The position numbers and the translations under genes are program-made. Under the pieces are notes generated by a model. It saw nothing but the letters and a program-made list of their open reading frames with translations. It ran no database searches and was not told where the DNA came from. From the NCBI RefSeq assembly GCF_035920345.1, contig NZ_CP109149.1, positions 9,052,001-9,116,000 of the forward strand: a stretch of 64,000 bases of DNA. Direction: 5' to 3'. Position 1 is the first letter of the stretch, and every line of letters begins with the position of its first letter. Below, piece by piece: positions 17,549 to 24,836 of the stretch. This DNA is from Nocardia vinacea (lineage in GTDB: Bacteria > Actinomycetota > Actinomycetes > Mycobacteriales > Mycobacteriaceae).

Positions 17549-18465
17549 GTGAGTCGTTGCGGGAACTGCTGAGCGCGCTGACGCCGTCGCTGCAGAAGGT
17601 CGACGCCTACGTCGCCGACACCTACGTGCAGGAATCGGTGGACCAACTCGATCGACTCGGCGTCGACGCGGCCAAATTCGCCAGGGAGCATTCCCTGTTG
17701 CTGCTCAAGCCGGACGCGATTGTCGCGCGTTCCGTCGAGCCGACACTGAATTGGTTGGCCGACAATGGTTTTCGTGTGGTCAGCGCGTTCCGCGTCCCGG
17801 TCGACCGGCATCTGGCTCGCGCACTGTGGTACTTCGCGTGGAATATCGCCTCCCCCGAACGCCGCCGCTTGGCCGATCTGCTGGTCGCCATCTCGGATGT
17901 GCTCGTACTCGTCGTGCACGCACCCGACGGCGAACTGCCCGTACCGGTGCGGCTGACCGAGGCGAAGGGTGCCACCGATCCGCGCAAGCGCCGCCCCGGT
18001 GAGCTGCGGTATCTGCTCGGCCGTCACAACTACCTGCTGAACCTGGTGCATTCGCCCGACGATCCCGCCGACGTACTGCGGGAACTCGCCATCTACCTGG
18101 ACGAATGGAGCCGGGCAGCGGTGATCGCACAAGCCTGCACCGGCGCGGATCACGCGGCGGACGCGGCCGCGATCGCCGAGGAACTGTATGCGCGCACACC
18201 CGCGCGCAGCTTCGATCGGGCGGACGCGCTCGACCGGGTGCTACACGATTCGGCACGGGGCGGTAGGTCGGCCCCATCCGGCTTCGATCCGGCCTCGGAT
18301 GCGGACTGCGCGCAGTTGCTGTATCGGGCCTGGGCCGATGGCCGGGAGCTGGATCCGTGGTCGGCGATCGTACTCGGATCCTATGTACTTCCCATGCGGA
18401 CCGGCACCGCGTCGCAGACGTTGCGGCCGGTGTCCGCCGAAGAATGGTTGGAGGGTCGAACGTGA
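17545..18465 (+). CDS. Nucleoside-diphosphate-kinase-like domain protein
   Basis: A 306-residue protein. Residues about 45-180 resemble nucleoside diphosphate kinase: SLLLLKPDAIVARSVEP matches the family's opening strand, and NLVHSPDDPADVLREL matches the active-site loop N-x-x-H-G-S-D, keeping the phosphorylated histidine. It is about twice the length of ordinary NDK (140 residues); the first 40 and last 120 residues are unassigned. NDK exchanges gamma-phosphate between nucleotides. Here, fused into a biosynthetic operon with a PEP-type phosphotransferase, it may phosphorylate a small molecule or recycle nucleotide, which is inference. Its ends overlap the SDR and AfsA-like genes by 4 bp each. 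Confidence 0.75.
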   Translation: MSESLRELLSALTPSLQKVDAYVADTYVQESVDQLDRLGVDAAKFAREHSLLLLKPDAIVARSVEPTLNWLADNGFRVVSAFRVPVDRHLARALWYFAWNIASPERRRLADLLVAISDVLVLVVHAPDGELPVPVRLTEAKGATDPRKRRPGELRYLLGRHNYLLNLVHSPDDPADVLRELAIYLDEWSRAAVIAQACTGADHAADAAAIAEELYARTPARSFDRADALDRVLHDSARGGRSAPSGFDPASDADCAQLLYRAWADGRELDPWSAIVLGSYVLPMRTGTASQTLRPVSAEEWLEGRT

Positions 18466-19448
18466 CCACAGACGCGGCCGCCGTGCAGACGGCGAGCCAT
18501 ACCCGCACGATCCCCCGGGAGCTCGCACACCGATGCGCGGTCTCGGAGGTGTTCGTCACCTCATTGGACGCCGTCGGCGAGCACACCTTTGTCGCCGGAG
18601 CTCAACTACCGAGAATGCACGCGTATTACGGCGATCATGCCGGATCGCTTGCGGTGCGGCATGATCCGCTGGTGGTCATGGAGGCGGCCCGGCAGGCCGC
18701 CATCGCATTGACGCACAAGTTCTACGGAGTGCCGAACGAAATGGCCTTCGTGGTGCGCACTTTCAACGGCACCGGATCCGACACCGCCGCCTGGGAGGTG
18801 TGCACCGCGCCCGCCGATCTGGTGATGCATGTGCGAGTTCCGCAGCGCCATCAGCGCGGTGGTGTTCTGCAGGGTCTCGAAATGGTGCTCGAGATCGAAT
18901 CCGACGGCGAGCCGATGCTGACGGTCGACGGATCCTTCTCCTGGGTGACCGCACGGCAGTGGTCGGCGCTGCGCAGCGGATTCCGGGACAGCCTGGAACT
19001 CGGCGAGTTTCGCGGTGCCTCGGCACTTACCGAACGCGCCGCACCCGCCGCAGTGGGACGAGAGAACTGGCGCAATGTGGTGATCGGCCCGCCGGTGCGC
19101 GACGGTGCGACCGCACGGGCACGGCTGGTACCCGATCTCGGCCATCCCTTCCTGTTCGACCACCAACTCGACCATGTGCCCGGCAGTCTGCTCATCGAGG
19201 CCTGCCGTCAGACCGCATTGTCGATGGTCGTGCGCGACCTGCCCCAACTCGAATGTGTGGCAAGTACTTTCGACCGCTTCGTTGAGCTCGATCTGCCTGC
19301 GGAATGCACCGCGGAGATCACCGACCAAGGGGCGGGAAATACCGTCATCCACTGCGAGATCCTCCAGGCCGATGCCGTGGCCGCCCAGATCGATCTCGAA
19401 TTCGCCGAGGACGCACTGGTTTCCGAGGCCGATCCCGAAGGAGTCTGA
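18462..19448 (+). CDS. AfsA-like double-hotdog protein (gamma-butyrolactone synthase family)
   Basis: A 328-residue protein with two AfsA-type hotdog repeats: PRMHAYYGDH followed by DPLVVMEAARQAAIALTH (about 47-85), and HPFLFDHQLDHVPGSLLIEA (about 227-246). AfsA/ScbA proteins join a beta-ketoacyl group to dihydroxyacetone phosphate in the first step of gamma-butyrolactone or butenolide signal synthesis. Other relatives act as dehydratase- or condensation-like tailoring enzymes, so the exact reaction here is open. It starts GTG in a 4-bp overlap with the NDK-like gene, and its stop overlaps the nitroreductase ATG by one base. No ArpA/ScbR-type receptor gene lies in the operon. Confidence 0.85.
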   Translation: MTTDAAAVQTASHTRTIPRELAHRCAVSEVFVTSLDAVGEHTFVAGAQLPRMHAYYGDHAGSLAVRHDPLVVMEAARQAAIALTHKFYGVPNEMAFVVRTFNGTGSDTAAWEVCTAPADLVMHVRVPQRHQRGGVLQGLEMVLEIESDGEPMLTVDGSFSWVTARQWSALRSGFRDSLELGEFRGASALTERAAPAAVGRENWRNVVIGPPVRDGATARARLVPDLGHPFLFDHQLDHVPGSLLIEACRQTALSMVVRDLPQLECVASTFDRFVELDLPAECTAEITDQGAGNTVIHCEILQADAVAAQIDLEFAEDALVSEADPEGV

Positions 19449-20080
19449 TGGGCGAGGAGTTCTCGGGCACCGACCTGCTGACCACCACCCGCGCCTTCCG
19501 TCGCCGCCTCGACCTGACCCGTCCGGTCGCGCGCCGAGACCTGCTGGACTGTCTGGATATCGCGGTGCACGCGCCGAGCGGCACCAACCGTCAGCCGTGG
19601 CGCTTTCTGGTCGTCGAGGATCCGGAGACCAAACAGCAGATCGCCGAGTACTACCGAAAGGGTTTCGCCGCTTACCTTTCGGCGCGCACACCCCGTCCGG
19701 ACCAACTCGGTGATCTGGCCTCAGGGCAGCATCTCGCGGCGCATCTGCACGAGGTGCCCGCGCTGGTCATCGTGTGCTCCCTCGGTCGCCCACCCGCGAA
19801 CGCCTCGCCGCTGCTGCTCGCCAGTTTCTACGGCTCGATCTACCCGGCGGTCTGGAACCTCATGCTCGCGCTGCACGAACGTGGGCTCGGCTCCACCATG
19901 ACCACCGCACATCTGGCCTATGAGCGAGACATCGCCGACCTGCTCGGGATTCCGTTCGAGCAGGTCACCCAGGTCGCCATGGTGCCGGTCGCGCATCTGC
20001 GGCCCGGCACCCGGGGGCCGGGTTTGCGGCGCACGCCTGCCGCGGAGGTGACCATGTGGGATCGGTGGACCGAGGCATGA
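19448..20080 (+). CDS. Nitroreductase family flavoprotein
   Basis: A 210-residue nitroreductase-fold protein that should bind FMN and use NAD(P)H. The N-terminal family signature is TTRAFRRRLDLTRPV followed by AVHAPSGTNRQPWRFLVVED, which includes the FMN-contacting region. A second FMN-type segment is around MLALHERGLGSTMTTAHLAY, and GIPFEQVTQVAMVPVAHLRP closes the fold. Its ATG overlaps the AfsA-like stop (TGATG), so it is translated with the cluster. In this setting it may reduce an enone, butenolide or quinone intermediate; nothing in the sequence fixes the substrate. Confidence 0.88.
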   Translation: MGEEFSGTDLLTTTRAFRRRLDLTRPVARRDLLDCLDIAVHAPSGTNRQPWRFLVVEDPETKQQIAEYYRKGFAAYLSARTPRPDQLGDLASGQHLAAHLHEVPALVIVCSLGRPPANASPLLLASFYGSIYPAVWNLMLALHERGLGSTMTTAHLAYERDIADLLGIPFEQVTQVAMVPVAHLRPGTRGPGLRRTPAAEVTMWDRWTEA

Positions 20081-20144
20081 GCGAGCGAATCATGTCAGAG
20101 CGCGCATCGCGCATGCCGAAGCCGAGTGCCAACGAGGCACGGGC
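20081..20144. repeat. Extragenic GAGCGAGCGAA-type repeat sequence
   Basis: A 64-nt spacer with ATGAGCGA at both ends, an internal GCGCATCGCGC, and a GTGCC-aacga-GGCAC hairpin. It separates nitroreductase from the UbiA-like gene. Related GAGCGAGCG words occur at about 62145-62219. Confidence 0.4.
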
Positions 20145-21083
20145 ATGAGCGACGTCGCTGGGACGTCGTCCTCCGGTCTGTTTGATTCCGTCGTCCGCGT
20201 CTTCCGCTTCACTGCGGTTATGTACAAACCGCAGTACCTCCTGTACGGCGTGCTCTGGGTGCTGGCGTTGGAGGGCACTGCAGCCCTTGTGTCACAACCG
20301 GATTCGGCCTGGCATCCGACCGGGTCCACGGTTCTGCGCATCGTCGTCGTCGCGTTCGTCCTGCTGTATCTGCGCATGGTCGACGAACAGAAGGACCTCG
20401 ACTACGACCGCGTGCACAACCCGGACCGCCCCTTGGTCACCGGCGCGATCTCGGCCGGCGAACTCCGTGCCGCCATGGGCGTCATCGCCGTCGGTGCGAT
20501 CGCCGCCAGCCTGACGCTCTCGGTGGTCTCCGCACTCATGATCGCCGCCGTCCTCGCCTACGGCCTGGCGCTGTGGGGTCTCGAGCGCCTGTCGGCAACC
20601 ATCCGAACCGATATCCTGGCGAATCTGGCCGTCACCTATCCGGTTCAACTCCTGGTCACCGCCTATGTCGTCCTCTCGGCTGCCGACACCGGCGAAGTCC
20701 GCGCCATCTGGAAGACCGCAGCCGTCGCTCTGATCTTCGCGGGTGCGTTCTTGCAATTCGAATTGGCTCGCAAGACATCTCGTACGCCACGCACCGACGA
20801 GCACTTCTACTCCAATGCCCTCGGCGCGACGGGCAGCACCGCGTTCGGACTGCTATGTGCTGCCGTCGCCGCCGCCACCGACATTGCCCTCGTCCAACCA
20901 TGGACGTACACGTCGGCGCAGGCGGTGATCGCCTGGATTCCGTCGGCGCTCTTAGTGCTTCCTATCTGGGGAGCGGTGAAGTTCGTGCGCGGCAGCAAGC
21001 CGGACTATCCGGTACTCCCGGCTGTCCTGTTCATCCTGACGCTGTACACAGCATTGATCGTGCAGGCAATCACGCTGACGTAA
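20145..21083 (+). CDS. UbiA-type prenyltransferase, integral membrane
   Basis: A 312-residue membrane protein with about eight or nine hydrophobic helices. The first Asp-rich motif of UbiA prenyltransferases is recognisable as DEQKDLDYDRVHNPDRPLVT (about residues 78-97), where Mg-prenyl diphosphate would bind. The second Asp motif is less clear. Such enzymes attach isoprenoid chains to aromatic or other acceptors in the membrane. It follows the nitroreductase in the same direction after a 64-nt repeat-like spacer and is probably the last gene of the biosynthetic operon. Menaquinone or heme pathway genes are absent nearby, so a cluster-specific role is more likely than housekeeping. Confidence 0.82.
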   Translation: MSDVAGTSSSGLFDSVVRVFRFTAVMYKPQYLLYGVLWVLALEGTAALVSQPDSAWHPTGSTVLRIVVVAFVLLYLRMVDEQKDLDYDRVHNPDRPLVTGAISAGELRAAMGVIAVGAIAASLTLSVVSALMIAAVLAYGLALWGLERLSATIRTDILANLAVTYPVQLLVTAYVVLSAADTGEVRAIWKTAAVALIFAGAFLQFELARKTSRTPRTDEHFYSNALGATGSTAFGLLCAAVAAATDIALVQPWTYTSAQAVIAWIPSALLVLPIWGAVKFVRGSKPDYPVLPAVLFILTLYTALIVQAITLT

Positions 21084-21104
21084 GTTATACGCCCGCAGCT
21101 GATT

Positions 21105-21572
21105 TCAGCCGGTCGGCAAGCACGCCGACCCGAGATCGATGCCTGTCCCGACGCGCACCACGACCGAGCCCTCCGACTCCGGCGTGTAATTGCCGCCCAC
21201 ATACTTCGCGCGCACCGTGTGATTGCCGGTCGTGGCGGGCTTCCAATCGACCTGGGCGGTCAACGAGACACCGTTCGACGGCGTCGCCTTGTTCACCGTC
21301 GGCGTGACACTCCCGAGGAAGGTTCCGTCATCCCAGAACTCCACCGGCGGAATGTAATTCCCGAGCCCGAGCGAGGAACTCCCTGCCACCGTTGCCTTCA
21401 CCTGCGCCGTGCATCCGGTGGCCGCCTGCCCCGATAGCGTCACCGCGGTGGTGACATCCCCCGGTGCGCCCACGGCGGCGCCGGACGCCAGCAACGACCC
21501 GCCTCCCAACGCAACGACAGCGGTGAGAACCGCGAACCCGGACGAGATACGACGAACAGCTGTGACGGCCAT
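21105..21572 (-). CDS. Secreted Ig-like domain protein
   Basis: A 155-residue exported protein. The first 36 residues are a signal peptide: basic VRR, a hydrophobic stretch FAVLTAVVALGGGSLLASGA, and an AxA-type cleavage region around AAVGAPG. The mature part reads as one beta-sandwich (Ig-like/Big_3-type) domain with GNHTVRAKYVGGNYTPESEG and a pair of cysteines (TGCTAQ and GSACLPTG) that could form a disulfide. The start is ATG 21572, with AGGAG just upstream. It converges with the UbiA-like gene. The function is unknown. Confidence 0.75.
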   Translation of the reverse strand: MAVTAVRRISSGFAVLTAVVALGGGSLLASGAAVGAPGDVTTAVTLSGQAATGCTAQVKATVAGSSSLGLGNYIPPVEFWDDGTFLGSVTPTVNKATPSNGVSLTAQVDWKPATTGNHTVRAKYVGGNYTPESEGSVVVRVGTGIDLGSACLPTG

Positions 21573-21649
21573 GTTGGCTCCTGCGCTCGCGGAACTTCGA
21601 CCGATCCAGTTTCGACAGAGACTCGCTCGATCGCAAGATCTAAAACGCC

Positions 21650-21823
21650 TCAGCCGCCGTAGAGCCGGATGAAATCCTGGGTGGGATCGACCGCGGGCAG
21701 CGTGTACGACGAATATGTCGGATCCACCTGGGTTTCCTCGACGTAGCGGTCCGGTTCCTTCGGCAGGTGCCGCCAACGGGCGCGCGGGTCCGCAACTTCG
21801 CTCTCGAAACTCTCCGACGCCAT
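21650..21823 (-). CDS. Small hypothetical protein, 57 aa
   Basis: A 57-residue soluble, charged protein starting MASESFESEVADPRARWRHL and ending DPTQDFIRLYGG. GAGAGGGTT precedes the ATG at a plausible distance. No domain is recognised, but the Pro/Tyr-rich composition (PKEPDRYVEE, DPTYSSYTLP) looks coding rather than random. It lies upstream of and in the same direction as the secreted Ig-like gene. Confidence 0.5.
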   Translation of the reverse strand: MASESFESEVADPRARWRHLPKEPDRYVEETQVDPTYSSYTLPAVDPTQDFIRLYGG

Positions 21824-21904
21824 GACCGAACCCTCTCGAATCGTGCTACTTACGAGGCTACCTGTGCGGATGAGTAGCTGGAATGAGTAGTTCGGCGGAC
21901 GTCG

Positions 21905-22064
21905 GACTTGCTTTGCTGTCGAGGCCGATTGTGAAATCGCTACCGGACTGGTGTTATCCGAGCGCACCGCGCAGAACCACGTCCAACACATCCTGACCAA
22001 GCTGGGATTCGCCAATCGCAGCCAGATCGCGGCCTGGGTTAGCAGGAACCCGGGTCCGAAGTAA
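21905..22064 (+). pseudogene. Remnant of a LuxR-family regulator C-terminus
   Basis: The plus frame ending at TAA 22062-22064 reads CEIATGLVLSERTAQNHVQH then ILTKLGFANRSQIAAWV, a clear LuxR-type helix-turn-helix end. Sequence immediately upstream loses the expected LTxRE-EV start of the domain, and no response-regulator or ATPase part is present. It is a truncated fragment, not a working gene. Confidence 0.65.
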
Positions 22065-22154
22065 CGGTTGTGTTGCTATGGGCTCACATGGCATTGATTC
22101 CGCCGGAATTGGGAATTCCTCGTGACACGTCCCGTGAGCGGAATGAGGTGCCAC

Positions 22155-22322
22155 ATGAACACAGTGGTATGCGGCGATTGCTGGCGTCGCGAAAACTTGA
22201 CGTTCGCACAGCGACTGGACCCGGCATTCATCCGGCCCGGATTTGCCTATCTGTGCCCCGAGCACCGAGCCTGCCGAGCTGAAACGCTCGGTCGGCCCGA
22301 GCTCGGACAATCGGCGGCGTGA
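22155..22322 (+). CDS. Small cysteine-containing protein, 55 aa
   Basis: A 55-residue product beginning MNTVVCGDCWRRENL with C-x-x-C near the N-terminus and C-P-E-H-R-A-C later, a possible zinc-binding pattern. AGGTG lies 5 nt before the ATG at 22155. It could be a small zinc-finger-like protein. The family is not recognised and the gene is supported only by its ribosome-binding site and the cysteine spacing. Confidence 0.4.
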   Translation: MNTVVCGDCWRRENLTFAQRLDPAFIRPGFAYLCPEHRACRAETLGRPELGQSAA

Positions 22323-22364
22323 ACCCCCGAAACCAACGCGCACCCCAGCGAATTTCGCTGGCGG

Positions 22365-23144
22365 TCAAGGCGCGTCGGGCAATGAACCGGTACGTCCGCG
22401 TTCGCGCTCCGCGGCGGTGGCGAGGTAATCGCCCAACTCGCGGCGCAGCGTGACATCGAGCGACCGGGCCAGGGTGGCGTGCACCGAGGCGACGGCCAGT
22501 TCGCGCATTTTGTTGAGCATCGTTGTGGTGTCGGCGATTTCGCTGCTGGTCTCCGGCAGCCAGCCGGGCCCGTGTTCGTCGACGATGTGCTGTTTGGCGG
22601 CCGTGATCATGATGTGGGTGATGTCATCGATGCGGTCGGCGACCTTGGCGTAGATCTCGATGAGCGTGCGCAGTTCCAGGCCGTATTCGTGCAATTCGGC
22701 GAATGAGGTGAGCAGTGCGGTATCGGTGAAGGCAACGGTATCGCCCTCGATCCGCACCAGCTTCATCTCCGCGAGCCGGTCGACGAGTTCGTCGGTATCG
22801 GTGCCGAGAATGGTTCCGATCAGTTCGCGAGGCACCTCGAAGGTTTCGTCCTTCGCCCAGGGGGCCGTCACCGCGTGCTGCAGGCCGAGCACCTCGGTGA
22901 GGTCCTTGCCGGTCTCCCAACTGGTGATGAAATCGGCGATATGGGCGGTGGTGAAGCCGCGCTGCAGCAGCGCATCGATGAGTCGCAGCCGCTCCAGATG
23001 CGAATCGTCGTAGATGCTGGCGCGCCCGTCCTTGCCGACCGGGGGCGGTAGCAGTCCGCGCTCCTGGTAGGCGCGCACGTTCCGGCTCGTGGTGCCCGCG
23101 GCGCGGGCGAGATCATCGATCCGGTACTCCGGCACCGGTATCAC
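22365..23144 (-). CDS. MerR-family transcriptional regulator
   Basis: A 259-residue regulator. Residues 5-75 form a MerR winged helix-turn-helix (YRIDDLARAAGTTSRNVRAY, then QERGLLPPP and a GRASIYDDSHLERL wing-helix). A longer C-terminal region (about 80-250) has no cysteine metal site and probably senses a small organic ligand or mediates dimerisation. It lies just downstream of the minus-strand mymA-like operon, in the same direction, so it may regulate that operon. Regulation by proximity is inference. The start at 23144 is the only one giving the whole DNA-binding domain. Confidence 0.88.
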   Translation of the reverse strand: MIPVPEYRIDDLARAAGTTSRNVRAYQERGLLPPPVGKDGRASIYDDSHLERLRLIDALLQRGFTTAHIADFITSWETGKDLTEVLGLQHAVTAPWAKDETFEVPRELIGTILGTDTDELVDRLAEMKLVRIEGDTVAFTDTALLTSFAELHEYGLELRTLIEIYAKVADRIDDITHIMITAAKQHIVDEHGPGWLPETSSEIADTTTMLNKMRELAVASVHATLARSLDVTLRRELGDYLATAAERERGRTGSLPDAP

Positions 23145-23232
23145 CTCCCATAGCGACTAGGGCCCGCTTGCACCGGCGGCCGGAATGCGGTCTTCGAACC
23201 GACCGAGTCTAGCGTCCCGGTCGCCGCCGGCC

Positions 23233-23253
23233 GATTGCTTGCGGGTCGCTCGA
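23233..23253 (-). repeat. Dispersed hairpin repeat, diverged copy 5
   Basis: GATTGCTTGCGGGTCGCTCGA matches the 24-bp element with a few changes. It lies in the 129-bp gap between the monooxygenase stop and the MerR start. Confidence 0.65.
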
Positions 23254-23273
23254 ACAACACAGCCGCCCGTCAC

Positions 23274-24836
23274 CTAGGAAACCGCCGCGGTCCGGTGCTT
23301 CGTCGTGCCCGCGGCGGGTACGACGTGATAGTCACCGAGGTTCACTGATCGCAGCTGGCCCACGTACTGGGTGGCGAAACCCGGATACATGGTCGCATTG
23401 AACCCGTCCTCGGTGAGATACCAACTGCGGCAGCCGGAGTTCCACGTGGTGCTGTCGAGGCGCCGCTGGATCGCCGCGTTGTAGCGGTCCTGCCGGTCCT
23501 TGCGCACGTCGAGCATGCGCAGATTCCGGTCCAGGATGGTGCCGATCGCGCTCACCAGATAGTCGATCTGGGCCTCCATGTAAACCAGCGCCGAATTGTG
23601 TCCCGGCCCCGAATTCGGCCCGAAGGTGAAGAACAGATTCGGGTACCCGGATACCGCGATGCTCTTGTACGCATATGCGCCACGGTGCCACTCGTCGGCG
23701 AGTGTCCGCCCGTCCCGGCCGACGACCGGGATGGGCGTGCCGGTCTTGGAGACATCGAATCCGGTGGCGAAGACGATGCAATCGACTTGGTGCTCAACAC
23801 CTTCCGCGGTGCGGATGCCGTGTTCGGCGATGCGGGCGATCGGCCAGGTGACCAGCTTGCAGTTGTCGCGTTGCAGGGCCGGATAGTAGTCGTCGGTCAT
23901 CAGCAGCCGCTTGCATCCGGCCCGGAAATCCGGGGTCAGCTGGCGGCGCAGCCACGGATCCTTGACCTGCCTGCGCAGTTGGGCTCGCCCGACCAGTTCG
24001 ACGACCCTGGTCAGCGGGGTATTCCAGACCACTCCGAGCGCGACCGATTCGTGCCCGTAGAACCAGGCCAGGCGCGAGAGGGATTCGGCCGCGGGCACCT
24101 GGCGGTAGAGCTGCTTGGTCAGCGGGGTGGTGCGCCGATTGACCCGGGGCAGCACCCATCCCGGCGTCCGCTGGAACACCTTGACCGAGGCCGCCCGCTC
24201 CACCAGCTCCGGAATGATCTGCACCGCACTTGCCCCGGTACCGACGACCGCCACCTTCTTACCGGTGAAGTCGTAGTCGTGATCCCAACGGGCACTGTGG
24301 ATCTTGTGTCCCCGGTAGTCCGCTATGCCGGGAATATTCGGCAGACTCGCATTGGCCAGTGGTCCAGAGGCCAACACCACCGTTCTGGCGCGGACGGTCT
24401 CCGCGCGGTCCTCGATCGTGATGCGCCAGACCCCGGCGTCCTCGTCGAACGCGATTCCGGTGACGTTGTGGCCGAAGCGGAAGTGCTTGTGCAGTCCGAA
24501 CTTCGCGGCCATCGACTCGATATAGCCGAGGATTTCGCTGCTGCCGGAATAGGTGTGCGACCAATTCGGGTTCGGCGCGAAACTGTAGGAGTACAGCCGC
24601 GACGGAATATCGCACGCCGCACCGGGATAGGTGTTGTCGCGCCAGGTCCCGCCGATCGCGGTGCCGCGTTCGAAGATCGCGAAATCGCCGATTCCCTTTT
24701 GCTTCAGGCGAATCGCGGCACCGATACCGGCGAATCCGCCGCCGATAATGGCGACATCCAAGGTATGCCGACCCGTCGTCCGACGGCCGCCCATCGAATC
24801 GCTGCGCGATGCTGTATTCATCTCGTCCTTCGTCAT
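23274..24836 (-). CDS. FAD-dependent monooxygenase (Baeyer-Villiger / MymA-like)
   Basis: A 520-residue flavoprotein. The N-terminal FAD-binding GGGFAGIGAA (about residues 32-41) is followed by GGTWRDNTYPGAACDIPSRL. The Baeyer-Villiger fingerprint is present as YRGHKIHSARWD (about 175-186; Tyr replaces the usual Phe), followed by the NADPH-binding VVGTGASAVQ. Length and motifs match class B monooxygenases such as mycobacterial MymA, which oxygenate ketones or aldehydes. Its ATG overlaps the upstream ferritin-like gene (ATGA). With that gene, an SDR and an alpha/beta hydrolase it forms a four-gene operon resembling mymA-sadH-lipR. The substrate is unknown; a lipid is likely by context. Confidence 0.9.
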   Translation of the reverse strand: MTKDEMNTASRSDSMGGRRTTGRHTLDVAIIGGGFAGIGAAIRLKQKGIGDFAIFERGTAIGGTWRDNTYPGAACDIPSRLYSYSFAPNPNWSHTYSGSSEILGYIESMAAKFGLHKHFRFGHNVTGIAFDEDAGVWRITIEDRAETVRARTVVLASGPLANASLPNIPGIADYRGHKIHSARWDHDYDFTGKKVAVVGTGASAVQIIPELVERAASVKVFQRTPGWVLPRVNRRTTPLTKQLYRQVPAAESLSRLAWFYGHESVALGVVWNTPLTRVVELVGRAQLRRQVKDPWLRRQLTPDFRAGCKRLLMTDDYYPALQRDNCKLVTWPIARIAEHGIRTAEGVEHQVDCIVFATGFDVSKTGTPIPVVGRDGRTLADEWHRGAYAYKSIAVSGYPNLFFTFGPNSGPGHNSALVYMEAQIDYLVSAIGTILDRNLRMLDVRKDRQDRYNAAIQRRLDSTTWNSGCRSWYLTEDGFNATMYPGFATQYVGQLRSVNLGDYHVVPAAGTTKHRTAAVS

